NCBI GenBank assembly: GCA_015059305.1
Contig: SVAQ01000013.1
Location: forward strand, 1 to 23,693
Direction of reading: 5' to 3'
Origin: Bacillota bacterium
GTDB taxonomy: Bacteria > Bacillota_I > Bacilli_A > RF39 > UBA660
DNA length: 23,693 nucleotides
In this document: positions 8,071 through 16,350 of the stretch, in pieces
Layout of the letters: each line of letters begins with the position of its first letter
Position numbering within the stretch: the first letter of the stretch is position 1
Position numbers and translations under genes: made by a program
The notes under the pieces: generated by a model
Databases searched by the model: none
What the model saw: only the letters and a program-made list of their open reading frames with translations
Told to the model about the DNA's origin: nothing

Positions 8071-8502
8071 TTAAGATATTCTTTGATAACTAGATTTTAA
8101 AATATCTTTTTCTTTTATCGATTGGCGTTTATCATATACTTTCTTTCCTTTACAAATTCCAATCAACACTTTTGCTTTGTTATTTTTAAGATATACACTG
8201 AGCGGAATTAATGTATAACTATCCTGAGAGATTTGTTCATTTAGTTTTCGTATTTCCTTTTTATGTAGTAATAATTTTCTTTCACGATACTCATCATGAT
8301 TAAAGATATTTCCATTTTCATATTTTGCAATATACATATTTATAATAAAAACTTCATTATTTTTTATTCTTATATAACTATCCTTAATATTTACCGATCC
8401 TTTTCGAACAGATTTTATCTCAGTTCCCGTTAAGGCAATTCCACTTTCGATTTCAGCTTCAACAAAATAATTAAAGTATGCTTTCTTATTCTTGATTTCC
8501 AT
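8071..8502 (-). CDS. smpB: SsrA-binding protein SmpB
   Basis: 143 aa, slightly short against the usual 150-160 because the basic C-terminal tail is brief. It binds tmRNA and brings it to stalled ribosomes. The diagnostic GTEIKSVRKGSVNIKDSY block (about 26-43), the RERKLLLHKKEI segment, LKNNKAKVLIG and GKKVYDKR are all present. Its start overlaps the end of rnr by 17 nt, a pairing (rnr-smpB) common in Bacillota that couples two RNA quality-control proteins. No tmRNA gene is visible in this window. Confidence 0.97.
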   Translation of the reverse strand: MEIKNKKAYFNYFVEAEIESGIALTGTEIKSVRKGSVNIKDSYIRIKNNEVFIINMYIAKYENGNIFNHDEYRERKLLLHKKEIRKLNEQISQDSYTLIPLSVYLKNNKAKVLIGICKGKKVYDKRQSIKEKDILKSSYQRIS

Positions 8503-10579
8503 CTTTATTACCTACCAACTCAAAATCAATTGTTCTTGTTTCTTTAGAAGCCCCAGTTACAACAATTTTCACACTATCGCCAATTGTATATTTAATATTA
8601 TTTTCACTCACTAAAGATAACAATTCTGGTACGTGTGTATAAAATCCTTTCAAGGTGGAAATATGAACTAAACCTTCAACCAAATTAGGAAGCTCAACAA
8701 ACATTCCAAAATTGGTTACACCTGAAACAATACCAGTATATTCTTCTCCAATATGTTCTTCCATATATTCTGCCATTTTCATATCTAGAACTTCTCTTTC
8801 AGCTTCAATCGCAGCAACTTCTCGCTCACTGGCAATTTCACACATTGTTGGAAGATTGTTTTCATAATAACGCACAGTATCAATATCTGATTTAAATTCA
8901 AATAAATACTTATGCAATAAAGTATGAACCATTAAGTCCGGGAAACGTCTAATCGGAGATGTAAAATGAGTATATATTTTGCTAGCTAAACCAAAATGAC
9001 CAATATTATTAGTACTATAAATAGCCTTTTTCATGCTTCTTAAAAGCATATCACTTAGAATCTCAAAGCCTTTCTTATCCTTCAAACTTGATAAAATATT
9101 TTGCATCGTTTTCGGAGTAATATCATTTGTATTTACATTAAGCGAATATCCCATCAATTTAACTAAATTCATAAAATCTTCAATTTTTTCTGCACGTGGT
9201 TCACCATGAATTCGATAAACAAAAGGTAAATCCATATTTGTAATGTGCGTTGCAACCGTTTCATTTGCAATAATCATAAAATCTTCAATTAGTTTTTCTC
9301 CCTCAAGTTGAACACGTCGTACAATATCAATAGCCTTTCCTTTTTCATCCTGAACTACTTTTGCTTCATCTAAACCAAAATCAATATATCCCTTATCATT
9401 TTTAGCTTTTCTTAATATATGTGCAAGTTCTTGCATTAATAGTAGTTTTGGTGCAAACTCCTCATAGCCCGAAGGAATTTCATTTTCCATAATAATTTTG
9501 TTAACATTTTTATATGTCATCTTCTTTTTACTATTAATAACTGATAGAAAAATATCATAATCTTGAACTTTACCCTTGTTATCAATTTTCATTTCACAGC
9601 TAACAGCTAAGCGATCAACGCCTTCATTTAAAGAACAAATACCATTAGATAATTCATGAGGTAACATTGGTAAAACAGTATCTGCTAAATATGAAGAAGT
9701 TCCTTTTTCTAAAGCTGCATCAAAAAGTGGTGTACCTTCTTTTACATAATGGGATACATCGGCAATATGAACGCCTAATATATAATAATCATTTTCTTTT
9801 TCAATGCTAATTGCATCGTCGATATCTTTAGTATCATCACCATCGATTGTAAAAATCATTTTATCTCTTAAGTCACGACGATCTTTATACTCACTTTCTT
9901 CAACAGACATTGGCAAAGAGTTAACCTGTTTTAACACTTCTTCTGAAAACTCTAGTTTAATATCATGAGCACAAGCTATCGTTAAAATGTCAACACCAGG
10001 ATCATTTTTATGACCTAAAACTTTTATCACTTCTCCCAGATATAGATTTGGCTTAAGTTCTTTAATAATCTTTACTAGTACTTTATGACCTTCAACACAC
10101 CTAGATAGCGATTCTTTTGTAAGTTCAATTCTAATCTTTTTCTTTTTATCATCTAAAGCAAATTCAAGTTTATCACGGTGTTTAATTATTTCTCCAACTA
10201 TTGTTGATAAGTCTCTTTTTAGGATATTTACAACTATTCCCTCATTACCCTGAATATCAATTTCTACAAAATCTCCATCAACGGCGCCATTTAAGTTTTC
10301 TTTTGCTACAAAAGTATCTTCATCATATTTTGTATCTACAAACCCATTTCCTCTTTTGTTAATATGAAGATATCCTGTTAAAAGTGAACTACAGCGGTCC
10401 ATTAAAATAAATTTATCTTTTTTACTTTTATGAATTTTTCCATTACTTACTAAATCAAAAACTATTCGATGTAACATTTTATATTCATCTATTGTTTTTA
10501 ATCCCATTAAATCATTTATCTCAATTAATGTTAATGCTTTATTCTGATTTTCTAGTATCTCTAGAATTTTATTTTCCAT
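8486..10579 (-). CDS. rnr: Ribonuclease R
   Basis: 697 aa. Processive 3'-5' exoribonuclease that can degrade structured RNA and, in E. coli, acts with SmpB and tmRNA. Order of domains: winged-helix-like N-terminus (1-60), two cold-shock/OB folds (about 65-220), RNB catalytic domain (about 235-560) and S1 domain (about 613-688). The catalytic acidic cluster is D246-G-D-D-T-K-D252-I-D254-D255, and the RNB signature HFTSPIRRFPDLMVH lies at 538-552. It lacks the long Lys-rich C-terminal tail of the E. coli enzyme. The ribosome site GGGGAGG is embedded in the last codons of the pilin-like gene. Confidence 0.97.
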   Translation of the reverse strand: MENKILEILENQNKALTLIEINDLMGLKTIDEYKMLHRIVFDLVSNGKIHKSKKDKFILMDRCSSLLTGYLHINKRGNGFVDTKYDEDTFVAKENLNGAVDGDFVEIDIQGNEGIVVNILKRDLSTIVGEIIKHRDKLEFALDDKKKKIRIELTKESLSRCVEGHKVLVKIIKELKPNLYLGEVIKVLGHKNDPGVDILTIACAHDIKLEFSEEVLKQVNSLPMSVEESEYKDRRDLRDKMIFTIDGDDTKDIDDAISIEKENDYYILGVHIADVSHYVKEGTPLFDAALEKGTSSYLADTVLPMLPHELSNGICSLNEGVDRLAVSCEMKIDNKGKVQDYDIFLSVINSKKKMTYKNVNKIIMENEIPSGYEEFAPKLLLMQELAHILRKAKNDKGYIDFGLDEAKVVQDEKGKAIDIVRRVQLEGEKLIEDFMIIANETVATHITNMDLPFVYRIHGEPRAEKIEDFMNLVKLMGYSLNVNTNDITPKTMQNILSSLKDKKGFEILSDMLLRSMKKAIYSTNNIGHFGLASKIYTHFTSPIRRFPDLMVHTLLHKYLFEFKSDIDTVRYYENNLPTMCEIASEREVAAIEAEREVLDMKMAEYMEEHIGEEYTGIVSGVTNFGMFVELPNLVEGLVHISTLKGFYTHVPELLSLVSENNIKYTIGDSVKIVVTGASKETRTIDFELVGNKDGNQE

Positions 10580-10580
10580 T

Positions 10581-11015
10581 TTAACAACCTCCCCATACCG
10601 CAGTTTCCAATTGACTTTCAGTTAATGTACAACTACCAGATTGAAATTGAGCGGATTTTTTCTTTGTCGATGCATTTTTAGTAATAATTATCGAATCTGT
10701 TCCAGAAAATTTTTGGTTTTCAAATAAAGGATTATTCTTTTTAACAAATGTTTCATCTAATAAGCCTGTTGAGATTAAATTATTTAAAGAAACTGTGCAA
10801 CTTAAAGCTGCAGGAAAATTACAATGACTCGTACTTAACTCAGAGTAAAGCATTGCACTTTCAAACAACTCTTGCATTACTTCCTTATTATCATCTTTTT
10901 GTGCATCCCCCAGTACTTTGGTAGCATTTAATCCTATAACCACTCCCAAAGCTGCTATTATTCCTATACATACTAACATTTCTATTAACGTAAATCCATT
11001 CTTTTTATTTTTCAT
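10581..11015 (-). CDS. Type IV pilin-like (pseudopilin) protein
   Basis: 144 aa. The N-terminus has a prepilin signature, KKNG7|FTLIE12ML, followed by a hydrophobic helix (8-30). This would be cut after Gly7 by a prepilin peptidase, with Glu12 as the conserved Glu5 of mature pilins. The small globular part has four cysteines (65, 73, 129, 144), which could form two disulfides outside the cell; the protein ends in WGGC. Similar proteins build competence (ComG) or type IV pili. No peptidase, ATPase or other pilin lies in this window. The gene has no ribosome site: its predicted +1 falls on the A of the ATG. It is the first gene of the operon with rnr. Confidence 0.85.
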   Translation of the reverse strand: MKNKKNGFTLIEMLVCIGIIAALGVVIGLNATKVLGDAQKDDNKEVMQELFESAMLYSELSTSHCNFPAALSCTVSLNNLISTGLLDETFVKKNNPLFENQKFSGTDSIIITKNASTKKKSAQFQSGSCTLTESQLETAVWGGC

Positions 11016-11021
11016 AATTTT

Positions 11022-11050
11022 ATTATATAGTAATCCCTATTTTTTTTCAA
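11022..11050 (-). promoter_or_regulatory. Promoter of pilin-rnr-smpB operon (leaderless)
   Basis: -35 TTGAAA (11045-11050), exactly 17 bp, -10 TATAAT (11022-11027). Only six bases (AAAATT) separate the -10 from the ATG at 11015, so the expected +1 is the start codon itself. Confidence 0.8.
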
Positions 11051-11075
11051 TTTAAAAAGCGACAAATGTCGCTTT
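11051..11075 (-). terminator. Terminator of tilS-ftsH-secG operon
   Basis: Minus strand AAAGCGAC, loop ATTT, GTCGCTTT, then TT and AAATTG. Arms 11068-11075 and 11056-11063. It ends just where the -35 of the pilin promoter begins. Confidence 0.8.
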
Positions 11076-11080
11076 CACTC

Positions 11081-11299
11081 TTACTTTAAAAATAAGATTA
11101 AAGAAATAACAAAGAATAAAATTCCTAGAGCTAAAGTAAATCTACTTATAAATAACTCTACTCCTCTTTCTTTCATATTTTGAAATAAGGCATCATTTCC
11201 ACCAGTTATAATACTGCCGGCGCTACTTGCTTTTCCGCTTTGTAAAAGCACAATAACAATTAATAACACCGAAACCACCAGTAAAATATTTTCTAACAT
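11081..11299 (-). CDS. secG: Protein translocase subunit SecG
   Basis: 72 aa. Two membrane helices (about 3-20 and 52-71) joined by the conserved cytoplasmic loop LLQSGKASSAGSIITGG, typical of SecG, a small accessory subunit of the SecYEG export channel. Its ATG overlaps the ftsH stop by one base (TAATG), indicating translational coupling. It is the last gene before the terminator. Confidence 0.95.
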   Translation of the reverse strand: MLENILLVVSVLLIVIVLLQSGKASSAGSIITGGNDALFQNMKERGVELFISRFTLALGILFFVISLILFLK

Positions 11300-13281
11300 T
11301 ATTTTTCCTCGCTTTCAGTTATGGCTTTTTCTAGTTCTTCCATAGTCATTTTACTATATCCCTTTATTTTTAATTCTCTAGCTTTCTCTTTTAAATCTTC
11401 TAGTGAAATATCTTTAGAATTATCTTCTTCTTTTTCAGGTTCAATAACACCAGTTTCTACTAAAGAATCAATTTGTTCTTTTGTTAACGTTTCATATTTC
11501 ATTAATGCATCACTTAATAAAGTGACTAAGCCTTCATTTTCTGTAATTATTTTTTTAGCTTTGTTATAACATTCATCAATGATCTTTCTTGTTGCAGTAT
11601 CAATTTCTAAAGCCACTTGATCAGAGATATCTCTATTTTTGGTATAGTCTCTTCCTAAGAATACATCTTTACCAGTTTCTTCGTATTGCATTGGACCAAG
11701 TTCACTCATACCGTATTGAGTTACCATACTTCTTGCTAGTCTTGTAGCCCGTTTAAAATCATCAGAAGCACCCGTTGACATTTCATGTAAGAAATGTTCT
11801 TCACTAACACGACCACCTAATAGTCCAGTTATTTTCGCTAAAATCTCTGTTTTAGTCATCACTGATAACTTTTCTTCTTTTGGAAGCATCATTGTATAAC
11901 CACCAGCCATACCACGTGGAATAATTGTTATTTTATGAACAACTTCGGCATCCTCAAGTTTTAAGCCGATAACTGCATGTCCAGCCTCATGTAAACTGAC
12001 AAGTTTCTTTTCTTTAACGGTAATTTTTCTTGTAGTTTTCGCTGGGCCAAGCATTACACGGTCAGTGGCTTCATCTATTTCTTCCATTGTAATATTTTCT
12101 TTATTTCTTCTAACAGCAAGTAAAGCAGCTTCGTTTAATAAATTTTCTAAGTCTGCTCCAGAAAATCCTGGAGTTCTTTGTGCCAAAGCATTAATTTTTA
12201 CATCTTCTGCTAATATTTTATTTTTTGCGTGAACTTTTAAAATTGCTTCTCTTTCGTTTGAATCAGGTAAGCTAACTGTAACTTGCCTATCAAAACGTCC
12301 TGGACGAAGTAATGCTGGATCTAATACATCAGGTCTGTTTGTAGCAGCGATTATAATAATACCTTCGTTAGCTCCAAATCCATCCATTTCAGTTAATAAT
12401 TGATTTAATGTTTGTTCTCTTTCATCGTGTCCGCCGCCTAAACCAGTTCCTCTTTGGCGACCAACAGCATCAATTTCATCAATAAAAATCAAACACGGAG
12501 CACTTCTTTTAGCTTCTTTAAACATATCTCTAACACGAGATGCTCCAACACCTACGAATAATTCTACAAAGTCAGAACCACTTATATAAAAGAATGGTAC
12601 ATTTGCTTCGCCAGCAATTGCTTTAGCAAGTAAAGTTTTACCTGTTCCTGGAGGTCCTACTAATAAAACTCCTTTAGGAATTCTTGCACCTAATTTTTGG
12701 AATTTTTTAGGATTTTTCAAAAAATCAATTAATTCTTCTACTTCTTCTTTTTCCTCTTTTAAACCAGCAACATCTTTAAATGATTTCTTATTATTATCAT
12801 CAACTAATCTTGCTTTACTTCTTCCAAAATCAACAGAGTTTTTATTTGAATTTGCTAATTTAGAGAAAAGCATATAAGCTATTACAACCATTAAAAGAAG
12901 AGGTAAGATTTGCGCTACTAAATATAATATTGTTGAAGACCCTGGATCTTTATTAGTATCATATTTTGATATTTCATTTACTTTAATATATTCTGTTATA
13001 GTATCAATTTCAGCTTCTACAACAAGTGTTGTAAATGATTCATTATCTTTATAATCTTCTAATTTTCCTTCTACATAATATACTGACTCACTACTTTTCG
13101 GAGTAATAGTTATTTCTGTTACTTCATCCTTTTCTAATGCACTAATTAATTTTCCTGTAGCAAGTTCATGAACTTTACTACCTTGCATATTTAGAATAAA
13201 TAATATTCCACACATAATTAAAGCTAAAACTAAGTATGGACTAAAATTTCTAACTGTATTTTTCTTTTTTGCGTTGTTCAT
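11299..13281 (-). CDS. ftsH: ATP-dependent zinc metalloprotease FtsH
   Basis: 660 aa membrane protease that degrades membrane and regulatory proteins. Helix 1 (about 13-31), an extracytoplasmic domain (35-115), helix 2 (about 116-139), then the AAA domain with Walker A GPPGTGKT (209-216), Walker B LIFIDE (264-269) and the second region of homology (RPGRFDRQ, 326-333). The M41 protease domain has HEAGH (431-435) and the third zinc ligand Asp508 in TGASDD. After the usual end, residues about 625-655 form an extra motif ([20 protein letters not shown]) that resembles the Rho N-terminal/SAP-like helical domain. It follows tilS by 3 nt, as in many Bacillota, though without hpt between them. Confidence 0.97.
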   Translation of the reverse strand: MNNAKKKNTVRNFSPYLVLALIMCGILFILNMQGSKVHELATGKLISALEKDEVTEITITPKSSESVYYVEGKLEDYKDNESFTTLVVEAEIDTITEYIKVNEISKYDTNKDPGSSTILYLVAQILPLLLMVVIAYMLFSKLANSNKNSVDFGRSKARLVDDNNKKSFKDVAGLKEEKEEVEELIDFLKNPKKFQKLGARIPKGVLLVGPPGTGKTLLAKAIAGEANVPFFYISGSDFVELFVGVGASRVRDMFKEAKRSAPCLIFIDEIDAVGRQRGTGLGGGHDEREQTLNQLLTEMDGFGANEGIIIIAATNRPDVLDPALLRPGRFDRQVTVSLPDSNEREAILKVHAKNKILAEDVKINALAQRTPGFSGADLENLLNEAALLAVRRNKENITMEEIDEATDRVMLGPAKTTRKITVKEKKLVSLHEAGHAVIGLKLEDAEVVHKITIIPRGMAGGYTMMLPKEEKLSVMTKTEILAKITGLLGGRVSEEHFLHEMSTGASDDFKRATRLARSMVTQYGMSELGPMQYEETGKDVFLGRDYTKNRDISDQVALEIDTATRKIIDECYNKAKKIITENEGLVTLLSDALMKYETLTKEQIDSLVETGVIEPEKEEDNSKDISLEDLKEKARELKIKGYSKMTMEELEKAITESEEK

Positions 13282-13284
13282 TTT

Positions 13285-14577
13285 CTATTTCCTTTCACTA
13301 AAAAGTATTATATCATACTTTTCATTTTTTTCTTTATCAAATTTACTTTTTTTCAAACCGGGAACCCAAATTAATTTACCATTATTATCTACTACAATTG
13401 GATATATATCCCTTTTTTCTTTATCAATTTTTTCATCAATAAATATATCTTTAACTTTTTTATGCCCTAAATTTTTAAGTTCAATAACATCACCATTAAT
13501 ACGATTACGAATATGTAACGGTAACTTTATTTCTTTTGAATTTAGTCTTATTATGTTATTGCTTTTTTCTTCCGAATTGGTAATTTGTTTAATTATCCAT
13601 GTATCATCCTCGTAAGAATTTTGAAATATAACATCAAAATCATTGTTGATAATTTGTTTAATTATTTTAAAACTATTATAACTTTTTTTTCCAATATAAC
13701 CATTAGATAAATTAACTATACTATTACTTTTAGAAAAATTAATTACATCTATCATGTTTTGGATATTTTTATCACTTATTTCTAACCAATCATTTTTTTG
13801 AATTTTCTTAACCAAACGTTCAAGTACTTTTCTTTTTATAAAATCACTTTCTAATTTTAATTTAGTTAATGTGATTTCATCATCAGAAATTAGCATTTTA
13901 TCATCTATATATTTATTAACAAAAAAATCATAATCTTGTAATTCTTCACTGAATTTAAGGTATTTATGGTGTAAATTATTATTTTCCTTTTTTAAAAATG
14001 GAATAATTTTATTTCGGTATTTATTTCTAGTATGACAATTTAATTTGTTAGTATAATCCTCATAATACTTAATATTATTATCGCGGACATATTTTAGAAT
14101 CTCTTTTTTACTTATTATTATAAATGGTCTTAAAAATTTTCCATCTTCTTTTTTTATTCCGGCATATCCAGATAGATTACTTCCCCTTGTAAGACGCATT
14201 AATATCGTCTCTACTAAATCATCTGCATGATGTGCGGTAATAATATATTTTGCCTGATACTGACTTAATACAGTTTCAAAGAAAGTATATCTGATTTTTC
14301 TAGCTTCACTTTCAAAATTTTTCTTAATTTTTGTACCAATTTCCAAACCTTCAAAAACAATATTATTTTCCTTGCAATATCCTTCTAAATAATTATATTC
14401 GCAATCACTTTGCTTGCGTACTTTATGATTTACATGCGCACAAATCACATTTTTTGAATCAAAATTATTTACAAGCAAATGAAGAAGGGCCATTGAATCA
14501 GATCCTCCAGAACATGCCACTACTATTTTGTCTTGGCTAGAAATTTTTGACTTTAAATATTGTACAACCTCTTTCAT
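13285..14577 (-). CDS. tilS: tRNA(Ile)-lysidine synthase TilS
   Basis: 430 aa from ATG 14577, which has an AAGG site 7 nt upstream; an ATG six bases earlier (14583) is also possible. It makes lysidine at C34 of tRNA-Ile(CAU), so that it reads AUA. The N-type ATP pyrophosphatase loop is SGGSDS (residues 23-28), and the HHADDLVETILMRLTRGS region and the R-KIRY motif mark the catalytic domain. The C-terminal TilS_C domain (about 355-420, HIRNRINGDVIEL, KVKDIFIDEKI, IWVPGL) completes it. It heads the tilS-ftsH-secG operon; the start is close to a candidate promoter (14591-14618). Confidence 0.95.
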   Translation of the reverse strand: MKEVVQYLKSKISSQDKIVVACSGGSDSMALLHLLVNNFDSKNVICAHVNHKVRKQSDCEYNYLEGYCKENNIVFEGLEIGTKIKKNFESEARKIRYTFFETVLSQYQAKYIITAHHADDLVETILMRLTRGSNLSGYAGIKKEDGKFLRPFIIISKKEILKYVRDNNIKYYEDYTNKLNCHTRNKYRNKIIPFLKKENNNLHHKYLKFSEELQDYDFFVNKYIDDKMLISDDEITLTKLKLESDFIKRKVLERLVKKIQKNDWLEISDKNIQNMIDVINFSKSNSIVNLSNGYIGKKSYNSFKIIKQIINNDFDVIFQNSYEDDTWIIKQITNSEEKSNNIIRLNSKEIKLPLHIRNRINGDVIELKNLGHKKVKDIFIDEKIDKEKRDIYPIVVDNNGKLIWVPGLKKSKFDKEKNEKYDIILFSERK

Positions 14578-14590
14578 AAACATCCTTATT

Positions 14591-14618
14591 ATGATACCAA
14601 AAAAGATTGTTTTATCAA
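14591..14618 (-). promoter_or_regulatory. Candidate promoter of tilS-ftsH-secG
   Basis: -35 TTGATA (14613-14618), 16 bp, -10 TATCAT (14591-14596). It overlaps the vanY terminator stem. The predicted +1 (near 14584) leaves almost no leader before the ATG at 14583 and only 7 nt before the ATG at 14577. Confidence 0.45.
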
Positions 14619-14624
14619 CCTTTT
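14599..14624 (-). terminator. Terminator of prfB-vanY operon
   Basis: Minus strand AAAAGGTTG, loop ATAAAA, CAATCTTTT and further T. It is a 9-bp stem with one G-U pair, and the vanY stop codon (14623-14625) lies at its base. Confidence 0.6.
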
Positions 14625-15222
14625 ATTTCAACTTTTTGTTTAAATGATATTCCTCCAATGTAGAAATGTTATTTTCATACATATACAATGCAACTTCTGG
14701 GCCTACATATCTAATATGCCAACATTCATAATTAAAACCAGTTATATCTTCTTTACCTTTTGGATACCGTAAAATAAATCCAAAACGATACGCATTTTCA
14801 TGAAGCCATTTTATTTCTGGATACGAATCATCAAAATCATCATTGTACTTTCCATCAGTATATAATGCAACATCGATTGCAAGGCCACTTTGATGTTCAG
14901 AAGTCCCAGGCAAAGCAACTAATTTATAGGCTTCTTCTCCTTTTATAGCTAAATTATATTCAAGTATTTTAGCTTGATAATCATATGAACGATATGCTGA
15001 ATCAACTACAAAGTAAAAACCATTTTGATACCCTTGCATTTTCCCCTCAACTAAACCATACCACTGCATTTGATAAAAAGCTGATAAAACTGTTTTATCT
15101 ATTAGCGTCTGCTGATTTGGATCAATCTTTTCACCATTATATTCACTATATATAGTTAAATCACTTGGAACATAATTTTTATCCAAAGGGTTTTCTCGAT
15201 TAACCAATATTGTGTAATCCAT
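14623..15222 (-). CDS. VanY/M15-family D-Ala-D-Ala carboxypeptidase-like protein
   Basis: 199 aa. The M15B zinc site is complete: H110 and D117 in SEHQSGLAIDV, and E166 and H169 in ECWHIRYVG. The conserved YRS (77-79) and NAYRFGFILRYP (143-154) are also present. Such enzymes trim the terminal D-Ala of peptidoglycan stem peptides. There is no signal peptide or membrane helix, and the in-frame prfB stop five codons upstream rules out a longer N-terminus. Either it is exported in an unusual way, or it acts in the cytoplasm. GAGGAG precedes the ATG. Second gene of the prfB operon. Confidence 0.88.
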   Translation of the reverse strand: MDYTILVNRENPLDKNYVPSDLTIYSEYNGEKIDPNQQTLIDKTVLSAFYQMQWYGLVEGKMQGYQNGFYFVVDSAYRSYDYQAKILEYNLAIKGEEAYKLVALPGTSEHQSGLAIDVALYTDGKYNDDFDDSYPEIKWLHENAYRFGFILRYPKGKEDITGFNYECWHIRYVGPEVALYMYENNISTLEEYHLNKKLK

Positions 15223-15234
15223 ATTCTCCTCAAT

Positions 15235-16288
15235 CTATTTAATATTTTTTAAATTATATTCAAGCATTTCCATTATTTCACCATTAAGAATTTTATCTGG
15301 AGAACTATTTTCATAATTAGTACGATTATCCTTTACCATCTTGTAGGGTTCCAAAACATAACTTCTTATTTGACTTCCAAAGTTGATACTATCAGTTTTC
15401 TTAAAACCATTTATTTGATTTTCATGTTTTTCCAGTTCAATAGCATACAGTTTGCTTTTTAATATTTCCATTGCAATTTCTTTATTCTTAAGTTGACTTC
15501 TTTCATTTTGAACACTAACCACTATTTTTGAAGGAATATGTGTAATTCTCACTGCCGAATTACTTGTATTTACGGATTGCCCGCCTGCTCCCGAAGAGTG
15601 AAACACATCAACTTTTAAATCCTTTTCATTTATTTCTATTGAATCGACCTTTTTAAATTCGGGTGTTACATTAACAGACGCAAATGATGTATGGCGCCTA
15701 GCATTTGAATCAAAGGGCGATATTCTTACCAAGCGATGAACTCCACTTTCATTTTTTAGATAGCCAAAAGCATTAAAGCCTGTAATTTTTATCATTACTG
15801 ATTTTAATCCAGCTTCTTCGCCAGGTTGCGAAGATATTTCTTCATATTTATAACCACTTTTCTCACAAAAACGCCCATACATACGAATTAACATATCTGT
15901 CCAGTCACAGCTTTCAGTTCCACCAGCGCCTGCATGTATTTCTAAAAAACAATTTAAAGAATCATACTTACCACTTAAATAAGTTTCTAGTTCAAGTTCT
16001 TCAATTATATTTTTCAGTTCTTCCATTTCTGAAGGCTCTACTAATTCAATTAATTCCAAATCAGCTTCAATACGTTTTTTTATTTCGTTAAAAGTATTAA
16101 TCTTTTTTTCTAAACTACTAACTTCAATATTTACTTCGCTAGATCTTTTAATATCATTATAAAAATTAGGATGTGACATTTCATCATTTAACTGAATTAA
16201 TCTTCGTGACAAGCCCTCAATGTCAAAGTGACCTCCCAATCATCAATAATTTTTCTTGATAATCTAATAATAATTGTCTATCTACCAT
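15235..16288 (-). CDS. prfB: Peptide chain release factor 2, with programmed +1 frameshift
   Basis: 350 aa after frameshifting. The gene starts at ATG 16288 (AGGAG upstream) and runs 21 codons (MVDRQLLLDYQEKLL...) to CTT TGA at 16223-16228. There the ribosome slips +1 on CTT-TGA-C and continues as DIEGLSRR to the TAG at 15235. An internal Shine-Dalgarno-like GGGAGG (16232-16237) lies 3 nt before the CTT, the same spacing as in E. coli. RF2 recognises UAA and UGA: the SPF anticodon-like motif is at 190-192 and GAGGQ, which triggers peptide release, ends at 237. The frameshift is the classic autoregulatory switch. It heads an operon with the VanY-like gene. Confidence 0.97.
16223..16237 (-). 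promoter_or_regulatory. prfB programmed frameshift site
   Basis: GGGAGG, TCA, CTT TGA: an internal ribosome-binding sequence at 16232-16237, slippery CTT at 16226-16228 and the in-frame UGA at 16223-16225, followed by C. When RF2 is scarce, the ribosome pauses at UGA and shifts to +1. Confidence 0.95.
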
Positions 16289-16311
16289 AATTTCTCCTAT
16301 TCACATATTAT

Positions 16312-16320
16312 AATATATCA
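16312..16320 (-). promoter_or_regulatory. Extended -10 promoter of prfB-vanY
   Basis: Minus strand TGATATATT (TATATT at 16312-16317), identical to the extended -10 of the rRNA promoters. A perfect TATAAT also lies at 16307-16312, so the precise start is uncertain. No clear -35. The TG overlaps the end of the terminator T-run. Confidence 0.5.
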
Positions 16321-16347
16321 AAAAAAGCCTAATATTTATAGGCTTTT
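16320..16347 (-). terminator. Terminator of the L,D-transpeptidase gene
   Basis: Minus strand AAAAGCCTA (16339-16347), 7-nt loop, TAGGCTTTT (16323-16331), extended to seven T. It begins three bases beyond the stop codon. Confidence 0.85.
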
Positions 16348-16350
16348 ATT

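Noticed and set aside
8071..10579. tmRNA gene next to smpB
   Set aside because: No tmRNA tag frame or tRNA-like ends are visible near smpB in this window.
15235..15237. Designed readthrough of the prfB stop into the VanY gene
   Set aside because: A good ribosome site and ATG lie right after the stop, and TAG is an ordinary RF1 stop; no stimulatory signal is seen.
16223..16225. UGA read as tryptophan (genetic code 4)
   Set aside because: The UGA is in the standard RF2 frameshift setting, RF2 is present, and tryptophans are encoded by TGG.
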